A DNA stretch of 64,000 bases from contig NAJO01000035.1 of NCBI GenBank assembly GCA_002077065.1, positions 62,001-126,000 on the forward strand, in the 5' to 3' direction. Shown here piece after piece: positions 31,598-44,318 of the stretch. Position 1 is the first letter of the stretch, and each line of letters begins with the position of its first letter. Source of the stretch: Cryoendolithus antarcticus (Eukaryota; Ascomycota; Dothideomycetes; Cladosporiales; Cladosporiaceae). Made by a program: the position numbers and the translations under genes. The notes beneath the pieces were generated by a model. That model was not told the DNA's origin. It saw only the letters and a program-made list of their open reading frames with translations, and made no database searches.

Positions 31598-34500
31598 CTA
31601 TCCAAAAGGTCCCCAGCGGGACGACAATGTCTCTAGTCGATTGCGAATGCCAAGCGAGAAAGCGCTGGCCAAGTCGTGGTTCAGTAGATCAACGCAATAG
31701 TCAATGACAGTAACAGTCCATAAGATATCCAGCACGGAGCCGTCGTCCATGAGTAGCGCTGGCTCGCCTTCACGAGACTTGCGATAGCTTTCCAGCACAT
31801 GGTCGTCCGGTGGGCAGTGATTGATCAGTACCACCTTGGCGTTTTGTGATTTGTGGCTCATGCCCTCTTGCATGGACCATTGTGGGCGTGAGTTAGCGAG
31901 TGTGCAGACTGAGGCGACTAGTGCAACTCGATAGATTGCCGCGGGCCACCAGAGTGGCCGCACAGATTTGGGCAGTGCCTTGAGATGTCGCAAGCATTGA
32001 CCTGCGTGAAAGAAGGCTTCCTCAACGTCATCTACGCACAGATGAGCAGATTGGCTCATTTCTCCAGGACCGTTGGTCTCGCGCGCCAGTGATTCTATCA
32101 TCGCGAAGGAAGTGACGGCGTTCAAGCTTATGAGATGATAGAGAACCAGAGTGATGCGAGTTTGTAAGCAGGGCTCGAAGTCGTTGGCGAATGTAGGATG
32201 TGCGAGGTCCCACCACTGCCGTAGTAGCGATTGCACCTGACTGAGTTGACCGCGCATGCTGTTGCCCGTTGTCGTTCTAAGTGGCTTTCGACTATTCCCT
32301 GACTGCTCGATACAGCCGAGCAGTTGTCGAATGTGACAGACCATTGCTTGTATGGGATGGAGCAAGAGTCTAAGCGTCCAGGGAGACACTCGACTCGAAG
32401 TGGTCCTGCCGTCGGTGAATCCGCGGAATAGTTCGCTGAGGGATGGGTTGGCTGAGTACGTTGCATTGCCGATGCTCTTCTGCTCAATTGTTCGTAGCCA
32501 GTCGGCCGCAGACACGGCTTGCCACAAGCTGTCCTCGCTCGGTATGGCCACGCGCATATCGTTGATAGACATCAGAGGTGGTGTGTCGTAGAAGAGACTC
32601 AGTTCCAGGTCGACCGATGCCCAGGAATACACAAGCCTGCAGAAAGGTATTAGCCCAGGATACTTATATTATGGTCGGAGAAGTACGCACCTATTTCGAC
32701 ATTCTGATTCCTTCCATTTGGTAAATGAGGCTTCGGTATTTGATCGACAGTCCGCAATAGACATTGATTGATCGGAGTGTTCCATCAGACCTGACTGCGA
32801 CAACATGGTGATATACACTGCACGGTTACCCGTGACCGCATCCATTTGACACTTATCTCCACTGAAAGCCGCCAGCACAGTGACAAGCAGAGCACATCGC
32901 AGGAGGAGTGGCTCCGATCTGAGCTCAGAATTGTCGTCCACAGCTCGCAACATGTTGACGCGAGCGACTTCCGTGAGACCAATGGAGAAGAAGTACGACT
33001 CCCGAGATCCCGTGCCTATGGCACCGGCACTGAGCATCAACAATAGAACCAATGCTGGAATCCACGGTTGATTAGAAGCAAGCATATCATTAGGTCTCAT
33101 CGTAGTTCCGCTCGGGTACGTGTACTCCATACGACTTGCATATGCATTGAAGAAATTCTCCAGTGTGCTGACGGGCGGCAAGACGACATAGCCATGACTT
33201 GCACTCGTCTCGTTCATATTGTAAAAGTTGGGCGCTGATTCGGTGACGACGTTGTGGCGTTGCAGAGTGGCAGACAGCATCGTCTGGGTGATGCTAGCCA
33301 GCTTGTCGCGCGTGTGACTGTGCACAGGCTCACATCGAACGTGAGGAATCATTCTCGAAGCTAAGCTTGTTGGCTCGTCAACTGCGGGATGCCAATCTCT
33401 CCATACGTCTTGATTGCGAAGTATTTCTGCAAGGCCTTGTAGATGAGTAGACGTGGTTTTGAAGTTCGGCAATTCGACTCGGGCTGGGTTACACCGGAAA
33501 GAGGGCCATGCGTCCTGCACAACTTGTACAACTTCCGTATCGTAGAAGTTCACGACTGTAAGTGAGCTTGGACTGACACGATCGTACAGAGTTGATTTCA
33601 TGGTCTTCTGGTCGTTAGGTGCCGACGCGGGGCGTACTTGATTGAGGCCAGCGGCAAACTGTTGCAGATCGGTATGCGACGAATGCATCGATTGAGTCTG
33701 TCCATGTGGAAAGCCGTCTGTCAAGATGTGGTTGCCGTTTTGTCTCTGGAGATCCACTCTCGACGAACTCATTGATCGACTGTGCTCGTCCAAGGTGGAC
33801 TCGACGCGTGAGGAAGAACCACCATGGGTATGGAGAGGCAGCTGGGCGGGATAGCCAGTCTGTGGTACTGACAATTGACTCATCTCTGCATCTGAGGTCG
33901 GAGGACGCCCGTGGGCGCTGTCGTAATTGGCGATAGCATTAGCGAAGTCGGTCCCATTTGTGGTGGACAGAGGCGCGGTAAAGTTCATGGTAGGTGTAAT
34001 GTCATTGCCGTTGCCGTGCATGAAAGACATGTCGAAATAGTCGAACTCGGCGAGGGAAAGCGCGAGATCTGACGAATGAGACACGCCGCTCAGTGCCATG
34101 GAAGGACTGACTGTGAGTGCATCACTGGTCGGCGTCGTCACAAGGGGGATATCGAGTCGCGGTTGGAAATCGTGGGGATGCTGCAGGTCGTGGTATTGTC
34201 CATAAGCAGGGTACTGTGTGCTGTGTACACTTGAGGTGGAGGCTCGACTCCTTGTGTTTCCATCATGATCTGTATCGCTCATGGTGGTGTCTGTATTTGA
34301 CGCGCTATCTTTCGACTTTTGCACTGTGCGACGTTCTCGTTGACGCTCCTGTCTTGCGGAAGCGTCAGATCGCCGAGATCGTCGAGCGGCGCAGCTTATC
34401 CCTTTGCTCGTACATGGTCCGCATGGCACCTACGAGAGTCGTCAGCACAAGGCACTAGATAGCAAGTGCACTTCTTCCCATGATGGTCGAAGTATACTCC

Positions 34501-34768
34501 GTATAGAGGATGTGGCTGCGGCAACGCCGCCAACCGTCTCTAATATGTGGTTGCCACGAGTATCACTGTGCAATGTTGCTTGTTCGAAGACACATGAATG
34601 TGTTCTAGCTGTCGTGCAAGTATCGGAGACGTGGAGAACTCGTCAACTCTTGTCCAGCACAATAGCGATTACGGTCTATCGAATCCGCGCTGTCTATCCA
34701 GTCACGACATGAGGGTGCACAGCATAAGTACATACCTTCTTATCGCATCTGATCTTGAGCCGAGCGCA
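31598..34768 (-). CDS. Zn2Cys6 fungal transcription factor (5' end unresolved)
   Basis: Exons seen on the minus strand: 34768-34736, 34429-32691 and 32636-31598. The small exon encodes CARLKIRCDKK and the next begins VPCGPCTSKGISC, together giving five of the six zinc-cluster cysteines (C-x6-C-x5-C-x2-C-x6-C). The first cysteine should lie in an upstream exon that I could not place. A basic, Arg/Gln-rich linker follows (RRSRRSDASARQERQRERR), then a Ser/Thr/His/Gln-rich region. The C-terminal half has the fungal-specific regulator domain (YVVLPPVSTLENFFNAYASR, LVYSWASVDLELSLFYDTPP, WWPAAIYRVALV). The visible part encodes about 936 residues. The 306-bp intron between the two zinc exons is long for this window. 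Probably a regulator of nearby metabolic or transport genes; the target is unknown. Confidence 0.8.
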
Positions 34769-37700
34769 CTGTAAAATGTCAGTATGCGTACAGTAACGCG
34801 CTACGGACAACATGCCTCTGTGCAAGCAATGAGATTTCCGACCCCAGCAACATCAACAACCGCCATTGCAATGTGACGAGGCTATGTCGAGACTGTGGAG
34901 AACAGATCCGAAGGTGGACTTTTGTACGATATGAGCGTGGGTTCGACGGAGGTGGCGACACCCAAGGGTAGGTAGGGGTTCAAGTACTAGTCCAGTATCT
35001 GTGCCAGGGTAGCTGAAAGGTACGAGAGGGCACTACTAAATGCCGATGATCGTTCAGCATATTCAGCTCTGTGACCGTCCGCTGGGACTCCATGCGCAGG
35101 CTGTGGGATGCTGCAGGCACCGTGTTGACGAAGGTTGGGTGATGCGAGGCCACTAGGAAATGCTCGTCACAACTTTAGGCTAGCTCGCGCCCTGGTCGGG
35201 ACAATGACCCGATTGGAAAAGCTGTAGCACAGGCCCCAATCCTGAGGATTGCAGGCAGACTAGCATGTTCGCGATGCTGTATTGTGAGTGGTCTCGGATG
35301 CGTAGGTTCTGCTTCCATTGGCGTACAAGCGGGCCCACACCAACAGAAGTACGAGCCGACGAGTACCTCAGATCTGCACCCGCTTCAACGAGACGCGCAG
35401 GTCCCCGGCGCCTTTCCAAGTCACGTTTCAGAGATTGCATTTCCCGGCCCTGGTAGCCTTTCCCATGTGCTCTACTAGTGCCTACTCCACCGCGGTCCAT
35501 TCGGTAGAAGCTACGCTGTTGGCCAAAAGCGATCCACATGTTGTGCTGACTTAGCCATGTGCTACACAACCTTCATCGTGAGTGATTGCGCGTAGGTGAC
35601 CGCGTAAGCATAGGTCTTTGTATAGCTGCTGTTGCGCAACTTGGTAATTACAAGCTGTGAATGCGTTCTGTCGGCCAGCTTTGATGCCGGTCGGAGTGCA
35701 AACAGACCGTCCGCAAATCCTTCCCAGGAGTGAAATACGCTCACGCCACCGACGATGCGTCGCATCGGCAGTGCTGCTGCAGTGAGGACGGCAATCTGTG
35801 GTCCGCTCCGTATGCCGTTTCGAGATGGGGAGCTGACTCTGCGGATTGGGTGCGCCAAAAGCAAGGCGTCGGACACCCGTGGTCCCTGCAGGTATGAGGG
35901 ATCAGTCGCTCACACCTGCGACTCGCTAGTCCCGAGGCGTGACCGCAACTCCGTCTGTCACCAACAGACCTCACCAGCGCAACCTGACAGGAGGCCGTCA
36001 TACGACCTTCCAAACGCGTCGAAGTGGACGCGAAGATGTGCGCGAAGGATGCGGGCGCCCTGCACTCGCGGTCCCTCTCCCGCAATGGCGCTCCACTGAC
36101 AGACACCTGCCAGCACGTAGCCAAGCCGACAGCTCAGCATAGGACAACTGCATGGGACTCGATGAGCTCTACTGAGCGGACACGCATGCAGGCATCGATA
36201 TCGGCGGTTTTGATATCTTTGGCAAGAGAAAATGTCAATGTTAGAACAAGACGACGTTGCGTGGTGACCCGACATAGTGGCAAGCGTTGATTGCAAGCGT
36301 CCCTTCCCCACGTGCTCACGCAAGTGAATCAAAATTAGAGTGCTCAAAACGCTCAGGGTCCGTTCCGCCGCTACCCTCCTACAGGGTGTCCCTTGACTTG
36401 TGCAAATCGACTACCCGCAGCAGCCACGAGAGGATCCCACCGCACCAGCGACTGCACAGCATGCCGCTGACACGACAGACCTTGCGGCCGGCGCATGTGA
36501 GATTCAACGGCTGGATCTACAGCTGACGCCTCTGTCTCAGGCCGCCTGAGCGTCGCTTGGCTTGCGCTCCACAGCTGGCTCTGCACAGATCTATGCACTC
36601 GCACAGTCAGATCTCACCATATATATGGCAATAATGGTCCCGGTATCACAGCCCAGCAGTGGAGCAGAGTGAGCGAATCAACTCAAACCTGCGATGCTGG
36701 CAAGTCGCCTCTGTGATCTTTGCAGAAGCAATCGGGATGTACCTGCCGCTACGAGTTGCAGCATGAAGAGGCGACAATCGCATGGTTGACACTGGTACCG
36801 AGTACTGCCGCTCTGGTATCTCGGTCTGATCCTTGTCCCACGCCTATTATTGCCTTGTTGTCCAGTACGCCGTTGAAGCCTGTATCGCGGAACGCTGAAC
36901 CGAAAGCACCGGGCCGTTGTATCCACTCAGATCCCCGCTTTTCCATCTGCCTGCAGTCGCCGTGAGCAAGATCCACTCCTGCAGCCAGGGTGCGGCTGAG
37001 GCTGACGGCGAGGTGCGATGGATCGCTTCGGAACGTCAGCCAGTTCCGAACGGGAGGGATGAGCACGACATCAACTCATAGTGATGCCAGACGCCACAGC
37101 CGTGAGAGACCCTCGATGATTGAAATCCTTCGCCTGCAGCACAGAGTCAGAAGCGTCTCTGGGCAGTCGCACCTCGATAAGCGACTCAACCACAAGACTC
37201 GTCGCTCTGATAGCCAATGCCTCACTAGCAAGCGCACTCCTGCTGAAGTCTAATGAACCCCGGCGACCGTGTTCGCGTTCGCCCACCTAGTCTTTCACGC
37301 GTCATTGCAAGCCATGTACAGCGCTGCAGACAATCACTCGATCGTGTCCGACCACGTTGTTCGCAGGAAAGACCATCCGACGTGGAAGATCGACTTGGTA
37401 TGAGTGGTTTGGGACTCGACAGGCGAATGTGAGGGGTTGAAGCGAGCATCATTATTGTAATTTCATTCATCGTGACGATTGAATGGCTACCAGAGTTTGA
37501 CTGTGCAGGTCTCAGTCATATGCGCTGTCGTGTCAGTACTGCAGCCGGTCGTCACTTGTCGACGCTTGGAAAATTACATTGTTCGCGAGAGGGACATCTT
37601 GGACATTTTGTCTTGCTCATGCACGCTTGGAGGGCGTCGACGATACTTTCCAGCTCGCAGCTATGCAGACTCGAAAGTAGACAAACCGGTGAATGGCTGT

Positions 37701-38339
37701 GAAGTGGTAGGTGGCGGAGCTGCATCCGTCAATGTTCCACTGGGCCCTCAGCCGCCGAGCTTCCTAGCGGTGGTGCGACTCATTAGTGTGCGCAAAAGGA
37801 ATGTGGGACAGCGGACTGTCTCAGGTGACAATATGGCAAGGTGGGTGTCCGTAGTGGGCAAGACTTTACTCTGATTCCCAAGTCAAGTCTCCGCTACCTC
37901 CGCTTCTTGTGAGATGTAGATATCTCAACCCGTGAAGCTGCTTCTCTGAGCGTTGATAGGTGACACCGTGTGGTAGCGGATAGACTGCCGAGTCACTGTT
38001 GAGAGGGTGTTACGAGGTATGAACTATCAGGCAGAACCTTTGTCACCGACACATTCGATGCAACATTGCACAGGCGATGAGCACACTAGGAGCATGATCC
38101 CAGCTTCTCTAGCTTCTGGGAAAGCGTTTCCTGTTCCGCTGATTGTACAGTGCCTGGCCCCTTAGCCATGGTCTATCTGCGTCTATGGTTTCCTACTCCA
38201 AACTCCCGAAGCACGCGAAACGCCAGCGGCCAAGCCGAGCTGGTCTCAGAGGCCAAGGTTGTGCGATGTGAAGCTCAAATATGTGCAACAAAGCATATGC
38301 AGCCACGTCGCCTGCACGGAGCCACATGTAGGTCGACCG
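34769..38339. other. Long gap, regulator 5' end and no other supported gene
   Basis: About 3.5 kb. The left few hundred bases should contain the missing first exon and promoter of the Zn2Cys6 regulator. Elsewhere only short, mutually overlapping frames occur on both strands (longest about 130 codons, for example plus 37479-37874 and minus 35741-36124). A TATATATGG motif lies near 36618-36626. No repeat, transposon or RNA gene recognised by eye. Confidence 0.45.
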
Positions 38340-40431
38340 TTATCCCATTGCAGCAGTTGTCTTAACCTTGATCGACACCCACGGAAAGAGTGGGCTGAGC
38401 AGCGTACCCATGCCCGTGAGCGCGATGCCAAGGATGAAGGCGATCCGGAGACCCTCCATGTAGGAGTCCACGATACCAGGGAGTTGCTCGGCGGTGAATG
38501 CAGCACGCAATCCGCTCGCACCGGCCGTTAGTACGTCTGCCGGGTTCACTTGTGGAGCGTGGACGCGAAGGGCAGCTAGGAGGGAGTTGGTGAAAGCTGA
38601 TTCGCCAGCGGAGATCCAGATCGCGCCGCCTAGCGTTTGAAAGACTGGTACGGTGTCAGCATCGGTTCGAGAGCTGAAGGATTGAGTGCGTATATTGACT
38701 CACACATGAGGATTGCGGTAGTTGTAGGGACATCCTCTTGACTACTGAGCGCCTGTCCTGCCATTACTGGGGTATTGAAGCACATTCTGCCGGATTTGTC
38801 AGTTGTGTTTGCATAGACCACTTCCAATACGACGATAGTGCAGCCAAGTGATGAGCGCCGCACGGCCCTCGGCCGCAACATGCGAGTGAATATGTCAGCG
38901 ATAGAAGATGAGGGCTACTGACCCGAGTCCTGCGCCAGTGAGAATCTGGTAGCCGATCCACACACCAGCGGTCGAAGTCGTGTTGAATGTATAGATGAGC
39001 CCGAAGCCTACAGTCGCGAGGGCTGACCCCACTACGATAAACGGCGTGAACCATCCGAACGCTGTGATCAAACCGCCAGAGATGATCGTGAAGAGTGCTG
39101 CGACGTACAATTAGTGACCGCGTCGCTCGAAGTGCTGCCTTGGAGTATGCAAGTGCTTGTACTTACTGACGCTCAGGATCAAGGCAAGATTCCTCACTCC
39201 GCTATCGACAGCGGAAGTCCCTTGTACGGATTGGAAGTACAGCGGTAGGAAGTAGACCAGCTCGAAGAATGCGCCTCCGAGACTATAACAAAGTCAGCTC
39301 ATTATACCTGCGCGTGGGTAGTATGGACTCACAAGAAGCTGTACAGGCCACCGAGCCAGATCTCTCGCTTCTTCAACAAATGGGGTAGGAGCATGGCGCG
39401 ATCCTTCTGGAAGAACTCGACGACGATGAAGGCGATGACGAGGATCCCAAAGCCGACCAGAGAACCGATCACATCGGCCGAGTTCCAGGCTTTTGAGATG
39501 CCACCCCACTGCAATGCAAGCAGCAGACACACAATCGCTGCGAGAATAATGAACGTGCCGGGCAAGTCCATTTGCAGAATCTTCTCTCGCATTGGCGCGC
39601 TGCGTGCCGGGTCTTCTCGTTGAGCTTTCGGAGTCGAGAACGAGAAGAAGATGATGCCTGCGCTAACCGCGCCGATTGGGAGGTTGATGAAGAAGCTGTG
39701 AATGTCAGTGAGGTCTTACAGTGTGCATCGCATACGGTTCCAACGTACCACCACCTCCAGGAGATGCGATCGGTGAAAGCTCCCCCGAGAAGAGGTCCAA
39801 CCACGCTGGCAATCCCGTATGTCGCACCCAAGATGCCAGTATATGCAGGTCGCTTGTGTGCCGCTACCGAAGTCGCAATTATGCTGTAGCAGCCCGCTAG
39901 AACTCCGGCTCCTCCCAGTCCAGTGATTGCGCGGCCCACGATGAGAGTGGTGTTGTTCTTTGCTAGACCACAGATCAAGCTTCCAACCTCGAAGATAGCG
40001 ATACCGACAAGGAAGATGAGCTTCAAGCTGAAGTATTTGTAGGCCTTTCCCCACATAGATTGCGATGAAGCGACCGTGAGGAAGAATGCTGAGCCATACC
40101 TAGGCAAAGGTCAGTCTCATTGTTGGAGAGGGATGGGCAATGGAAAGAGGCCATACCAGCCGACATTCTCAATGCTTTTGAAGTCTTCGGTGATTTTGGG
40201 TATTGCTGTGGCGATAATGGTCATGTCTGCTCCTATTAGCGCCCTTTCACCAGGTCTTCTCCTATCAGATCCCATACCCAACGCCACCAAGAACAGGCTC
40301 AACACCAGAGCCGCAATTAACGTGACCAGCCTCAAGGGCGTGAGCTCTTCCTCGTTCACATTGTCGACGATCACGGCATCTTGCGAGTCTTGATCATCGG
40401 CCTTGCGATCAGACTTCTCGGAGTCTGACAT
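38340..40431 (-). CDS. Major facilitator efflux transporter, DHA2 (14-TM) type
   Basis: Eight exons on the minus strand: 40431-40278, 40232-40157, 40099-39749, 39695-39333, 39282-39167, 39097-38923, 38786-38704 and 38644-38340, giving 540 residues. An acidic N-terminus precedes helix 1 ([19 protein letters not shown]). The motif [17 protein letters not shown] is the DHA2 motif D1 region. [20 protein letters not shown] and [20 protein letters not shown] match motifs A/C of drug:H+ antiporters, and [12 protein letters not shown] is the classical DHA2 turn. [17 protein letters not shown] lies in the later helices. The family exports toxins, mycotoxins and drugs at the plasma membrane. The first intron is only 45 bp and in frame. 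The substrate may be a product of neighbouring oxidoreductases, which is inference. Confidence 0.93.
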
Positions 40432-41430
40432 AGTACTGGTGTTGAAGAGGAGAAGATAACGAATGTCGGGGTGGCAGATCTGTTCGCGTGGTCGTAGAAG
40501 TGATGAACGTTTGGAGGTAAGATGGTTAGGGCGATTTGCAAGGGTGCACAGTAGGAGAGATCAGAGAGATCGACGCAAGTGAGATCAACCTACTACGGAT
40601 GTCCGCCAAAATCGGTGCATCGTTCACTGTTCGTGGCAATGAAACCTCACGCTTACCGCATGCCTAGTGAATCGGCGCATCTTTGACGGCTGTCAGGAGT
40701 TCTGCTGGGCATGCATTGCCTCCGCCGACCAATCATTGGCAGCAAAGATGGGAAATGGAGGAATGTGTTGTCGAGAAGGAGGTCGCGGAAAGTTGGATGC
40801 ACCGCGCCGACCCACTTCTTCGGAAGGCGCTGTGGCGTTCCTCCCTATGATCTACCCGTCCCGCTACCGCAGGGTTTAACGTCTCTCCGGTGACATCGTC
40901 CAAGGGTCGTGCCTGAGACAAAACGCACCAGCTCGACGAACCACGAATGTGTTGTAGTCAATGTTCTTCGAAAGTGATCTATACCTGCCTTGCAGAGCTC
41001 GACGGATGGACAGGTGATATCTGCTGCTGCTGTGGCGATGATCGATGCGGACACCAATGTTCCATGTCTCCTTGATCGAAGGTCCAAATCGACTTCAAAC
41101 GCAATGCAGTTCAGATGATAGTACGGAGCTCGGTACACCATTGTTCGTTGGCAGTCTATTACTCACGAGTAACGACCACTGAACAGGTCAGCTAGACGGT
41201 TTCGCCTCAACGTGAACGAGACTACAGACGTGCTGGTCGTCGTAGATCATGCACTGCATCAGAAATCTTTCAATCCGTCGGCTTATACTGGCGTCTCATA
41301 AACGCGACTCGTCATCGAGCAAACTCTGGGATGGACACGGACATGCATCGTGTTCGTATACATATTACGTGCTCCCTGATTTACTATCGCTCGCCTCAAC
41401 GCCCTGAGCACTGGCACTGACAGTTCCAGC
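40432..41430. other. Intergenic, no supported gene
   Basis: About 1 kb between the transporter start and the 3' end of the DUF1857 gene. It holds the transporter promoter. No convincing frame or structured element. Confidence 0.5.
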
Positions 41431-42033
41431 TCATGCAACAACACCGTCCTTGACCATCTGGCGGACAGTCTCGTTGGTAGACTGAATGATCTGCTTGGTC
41501 ATGTCATGCACCTGCTGCCACTTCTCCTTGGCCTCGTCCGACCCCTCCTTGAGGTCTGGGTGCGGCTGTGCGAGCGTTAGCTGATAGTTGGAGTCCAGGA
41601 GACAAGATTGCGGACTCACCCATTCAATGGTGAACGTCATGTACAGCTTACTTGAGTCATCGCAGTCGGTGGAGATAATGTTGCTAATACGCTCGCCGGT
41701 CTGTTGCATAGCAAAGTCGACCTGTGAAAGTCATTCAGTCATGAGTCGAGCGCCAGCGGACCGGGCAGGGTGACTGACCCTCATAGGAGCGTGGAAGGCG
41801 ATCTCCTCCTCAGCCTTGCCACCAGGTGGCCCCCAACCGTTCTTGAAGGTCACAATGCGTGTCAAGCCGTGCTCGTTCTCACGAGTAACTTCGCAGCCCT
41901 CCATGAGCTTAACGAACTCTTGCGGCTTGCGGGCCTTGATGACCATGCCTTGCCACATCTGATCGACGGTGAGCTTGGGCTCAGCGCCCTCAGGGTTGAT
42001 AAGCGCAGTGCGGGAGACTTTGATGAGGACCAT
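41431..42033 (-). CDS. DUF1857 family protein (SRPBCC-like small protein)
   Basis: Three exons on the minus strand: 42033-41779, 41721-41620 and 41565-41431, giving 163 residues. The 54-bp second intron is stop-free and in frame, but it has GTGAGT, a GCTAAC branch site and CACAG, so I take it as a true intron. Conserved features are LTVDQMWQGMVIKARKPQEF, TRENEHGLTRIVTFKNGWGP and FTIEWPHPDLKEGS. DUF1857 proteins have a START/SRPBCC-like ligand-binding fold; AtmA-type members are known near fungal biosynthetic genes, but the biochemical role is open. There is no signal peptide, so it is likely cytosolic. It neighbours the transporter and oxidoreductases. Confidence 0.85.
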
Positions 42034-42810
42034 GACTGCGGTGATACGGGTATCGAAGTATGAAAGGTAAAGAAGTAACTGCGTGACTGTGACCAGCAGG
42101 CAGACTAACCTTCTATATCATCGCTCTTCCGAGTATTAGTGTACGGTCTGGACGGCATGAACCATCCCTGAGCCTGCTGTGCCACTCCTGCTACCGCAAC
42201 TCGATAGTGTCCGGACATTGTGAAGGATAGCAAACCTCAAACAAGATACCGCAGCTCCGACCAGACATGCGCATATCCCGACACTCCTATGCCCTGACCA
42301 AGTCGAGCGTATTCTACGGAGCAATCCAGAAATAGTCGCACACGGAAGCGGACAGGTTTGCGGTACTTGACGGCGTCGAATTGCACCGAAGTGGTGCTGC
42401 AGAGATCGCTTGGACACGTTCGAGTTGGATGCGGCATTGACGAAAGCCCTCTACTCGCTACCTGCTCCGTTAAGACCGCGGCACAGTGGGCAATGTGGCG
42501 ATTCGCTAAGCGCGAAGATGTGTGGTACGCTGTGTCCGCGACTCCGATACTACCTGGGAACGTAGGATGCGATGGTCAGGATGGATGATGGATAATTATC
42601 ATTGCGCCTGAACCTGACGCGTCTCGAACGATGTGGGATGACGTAATTCAGGTCAAATAGGTAGAGACGGGCGTAATATGGACTCTAAGTACTCGTATTT
42701 CATACAGTCTCGCCTGTCTTATCGACACCAAGTCGCATTCGCCTACTTCGACGTTCCACGCTCTCTCACGTCCGATATTGCATTAGATACCACCATCCCT
42801 CGCACCACCT
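42034..42810. other. Intergenic, no supported gene
   Basis: About 780 bp holding the DUF1857 promoter and the 3' region of the orphan secreted-protein gene. Short frames only. Confidence 0.5.
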
Positions 42811-43664
42811 CTACAAGTCCTTCACGTACTTCAACACGCGCTGGGCAAAAATGCTCTCGCCATCAGTCGGGCACTTCCCAGACGCATCTGGCATGTTCTT
42901 GTTCTCGAGCACTTGCTTGCTCGCCTGCGGGTATGGGACAACCTTCCTCGCGCCATCGTACGGGATCCAATCAAGCTTGTCAGCCTGTGCGGTCAGATCA
43001 TCGTGACCAAGCGCCTTGATATCAGCCACAAGGTCCGTGAAAGTCTTCAGCGTGGGACCGGTCGGGCTGCTCGACATGGTCGTCAAGCCGAAGTCGCCGG
43101 TTGGCCCGGGCTCCCAGTAAACGATATATGGGTCGCAAGCAGTGTCCCAGCCATAGGCGACGATCTCCAAGGGACCGGAAACTTGCTCGAGTGTGCCCGT
43201 GCCGTGGAAGGTCTTGACATCAGTGTAGTCGGTGTAGGTCTCGTAGCCGTAGATGCTGTAGATGTGGTCGCAGCCAGGGACTTGGAAAGTGATGAAGTCG
43301 GTCTTGTGAACGTCTGTAGTGGCACCGGGGGATGCGAAAAGCTCGATATTGTGCATGTACTCAGACTTGGGGGATATCAGCTCGTGCTCCTGGCAATGTA
43401 GTTGGCAGGCAATTGACTCACGCCTGGCAGCGATTGGTAAGTCCTGTACCAGTGGCCGTACTCAAAGCCCTTTGGCGCAGGCTTGTAGCAGCCACTGGAT
43501 TGCATTGACACCGCAGGAGGCACGCGCGCGCATGTTTTGCTGTGGTGTGTCAAAGTTGTGCGCTTTTGCATGTGCCTTCAGCGCACTCACCCGCACACCG
43601 AAGGTAGCGTGGCAGCCGAGGCCGCGCTCAGTAGGAGCGCCGTGGAGGCGATGAGGGAAAGCAT
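42811..43664 (-). CDS. Orphan secreted protein
   Basis: Three exons on the minus strand: 43664-43591, 43539-43422 and 43365-42811, giving 248 residues. The signal peptide MLSLIASTALLLSAASAA is followed by a short Cys-containing segment (TLPSVCGKTCARVPP and SSGCYKPAPKGFEYGHWY). The rest is rich in Asp, Tyr and Gly (IYSIYGYETYTDYTDV, GWDTACDPYIVYWEPGP) and ends VLKYVKDL. I recognise no catalytic motif. Spacing of cysteines and small size fit a secreted effector-like or carbohydrate-associated fungal protein, but this is only a class-level guess. The third exon could also begin at an alternative acceptor 24 bases earlier, but that intron would be only 32 bp. Confidence 0.7.
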
Positions 43665-44318
43665 GGTGTGTGGTTTATAGAAGCGATTGTAAGAGTAGAT
43701 TGAACCTGGGCGACGCAATGCAAGAAGGGCTGGAGTCAAGAGGATAAAAGCGTGTTCGCGCTCAATACTTACCTTACCTTTCAGTCGTATCAACCAGTCT
43801 ACGTTGCTGATCTTCAGATCGTGTCAATGCGTCGCGGTATTCCTACGCTGTTCGCTGGATGTCCGCTGCATATTATGGTGCAATGTCCGATGGAAGCGAG
43901 AGAAGACGCAACTGTGCTGCAAGCTCGGTAGATGTTTCGTGATACGTGATACCGTACCAGCAAGATCGTGCCGCCATGAGCCCATCTCAGCTCAATACAT
44001 GGTCGCTATGGTGAGTCGCGACATCACGGAATTCGTGTAAGCAGACATGTCACATCGCAATAGTAGCGACCGGGGTAGTTGTTAAGGTACTGTAGCGCTG
44101 CACATGCAAGTCCGATGAATGCAGGTGCAGTCGTTAGCGTGGGGTTGATCGAAGTCCCGGCGGCTTTGAGGTTCGTCCGCTCCATACAAACCACAAAACA
44201 GTGCATGTGGCGCATCTCGATCGCATATGTAACCTCAAAACCACAACTTGACACATTCCACACTCACCACCTACTCAACACCTCACTACTTCCTCCCTAC
44301 TCCTCACGCATCGCCACA
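43665..44318. other. Divergent intergenic region
   Basis: About 650 bp between the divergent starts of the orphan secreted-protein gene and the dehydrogenase gene. The last 60 bases before 44319 are C/T-rich with repeated CTCAC and CCTAC, typical of a fungal leader. No gene seen. Confidence 0.45.

Noticed and set aside
34736..34815. Unspliced reading of the zinc exon from an upstream ATG, giving Y-C-THTDILQ-C
   Set aside because: It would make a C-x7-C spacing, unlike Zn2Cys6 clusters; the TTTTACAG acceptor and CTGAC branch site favour splicing.
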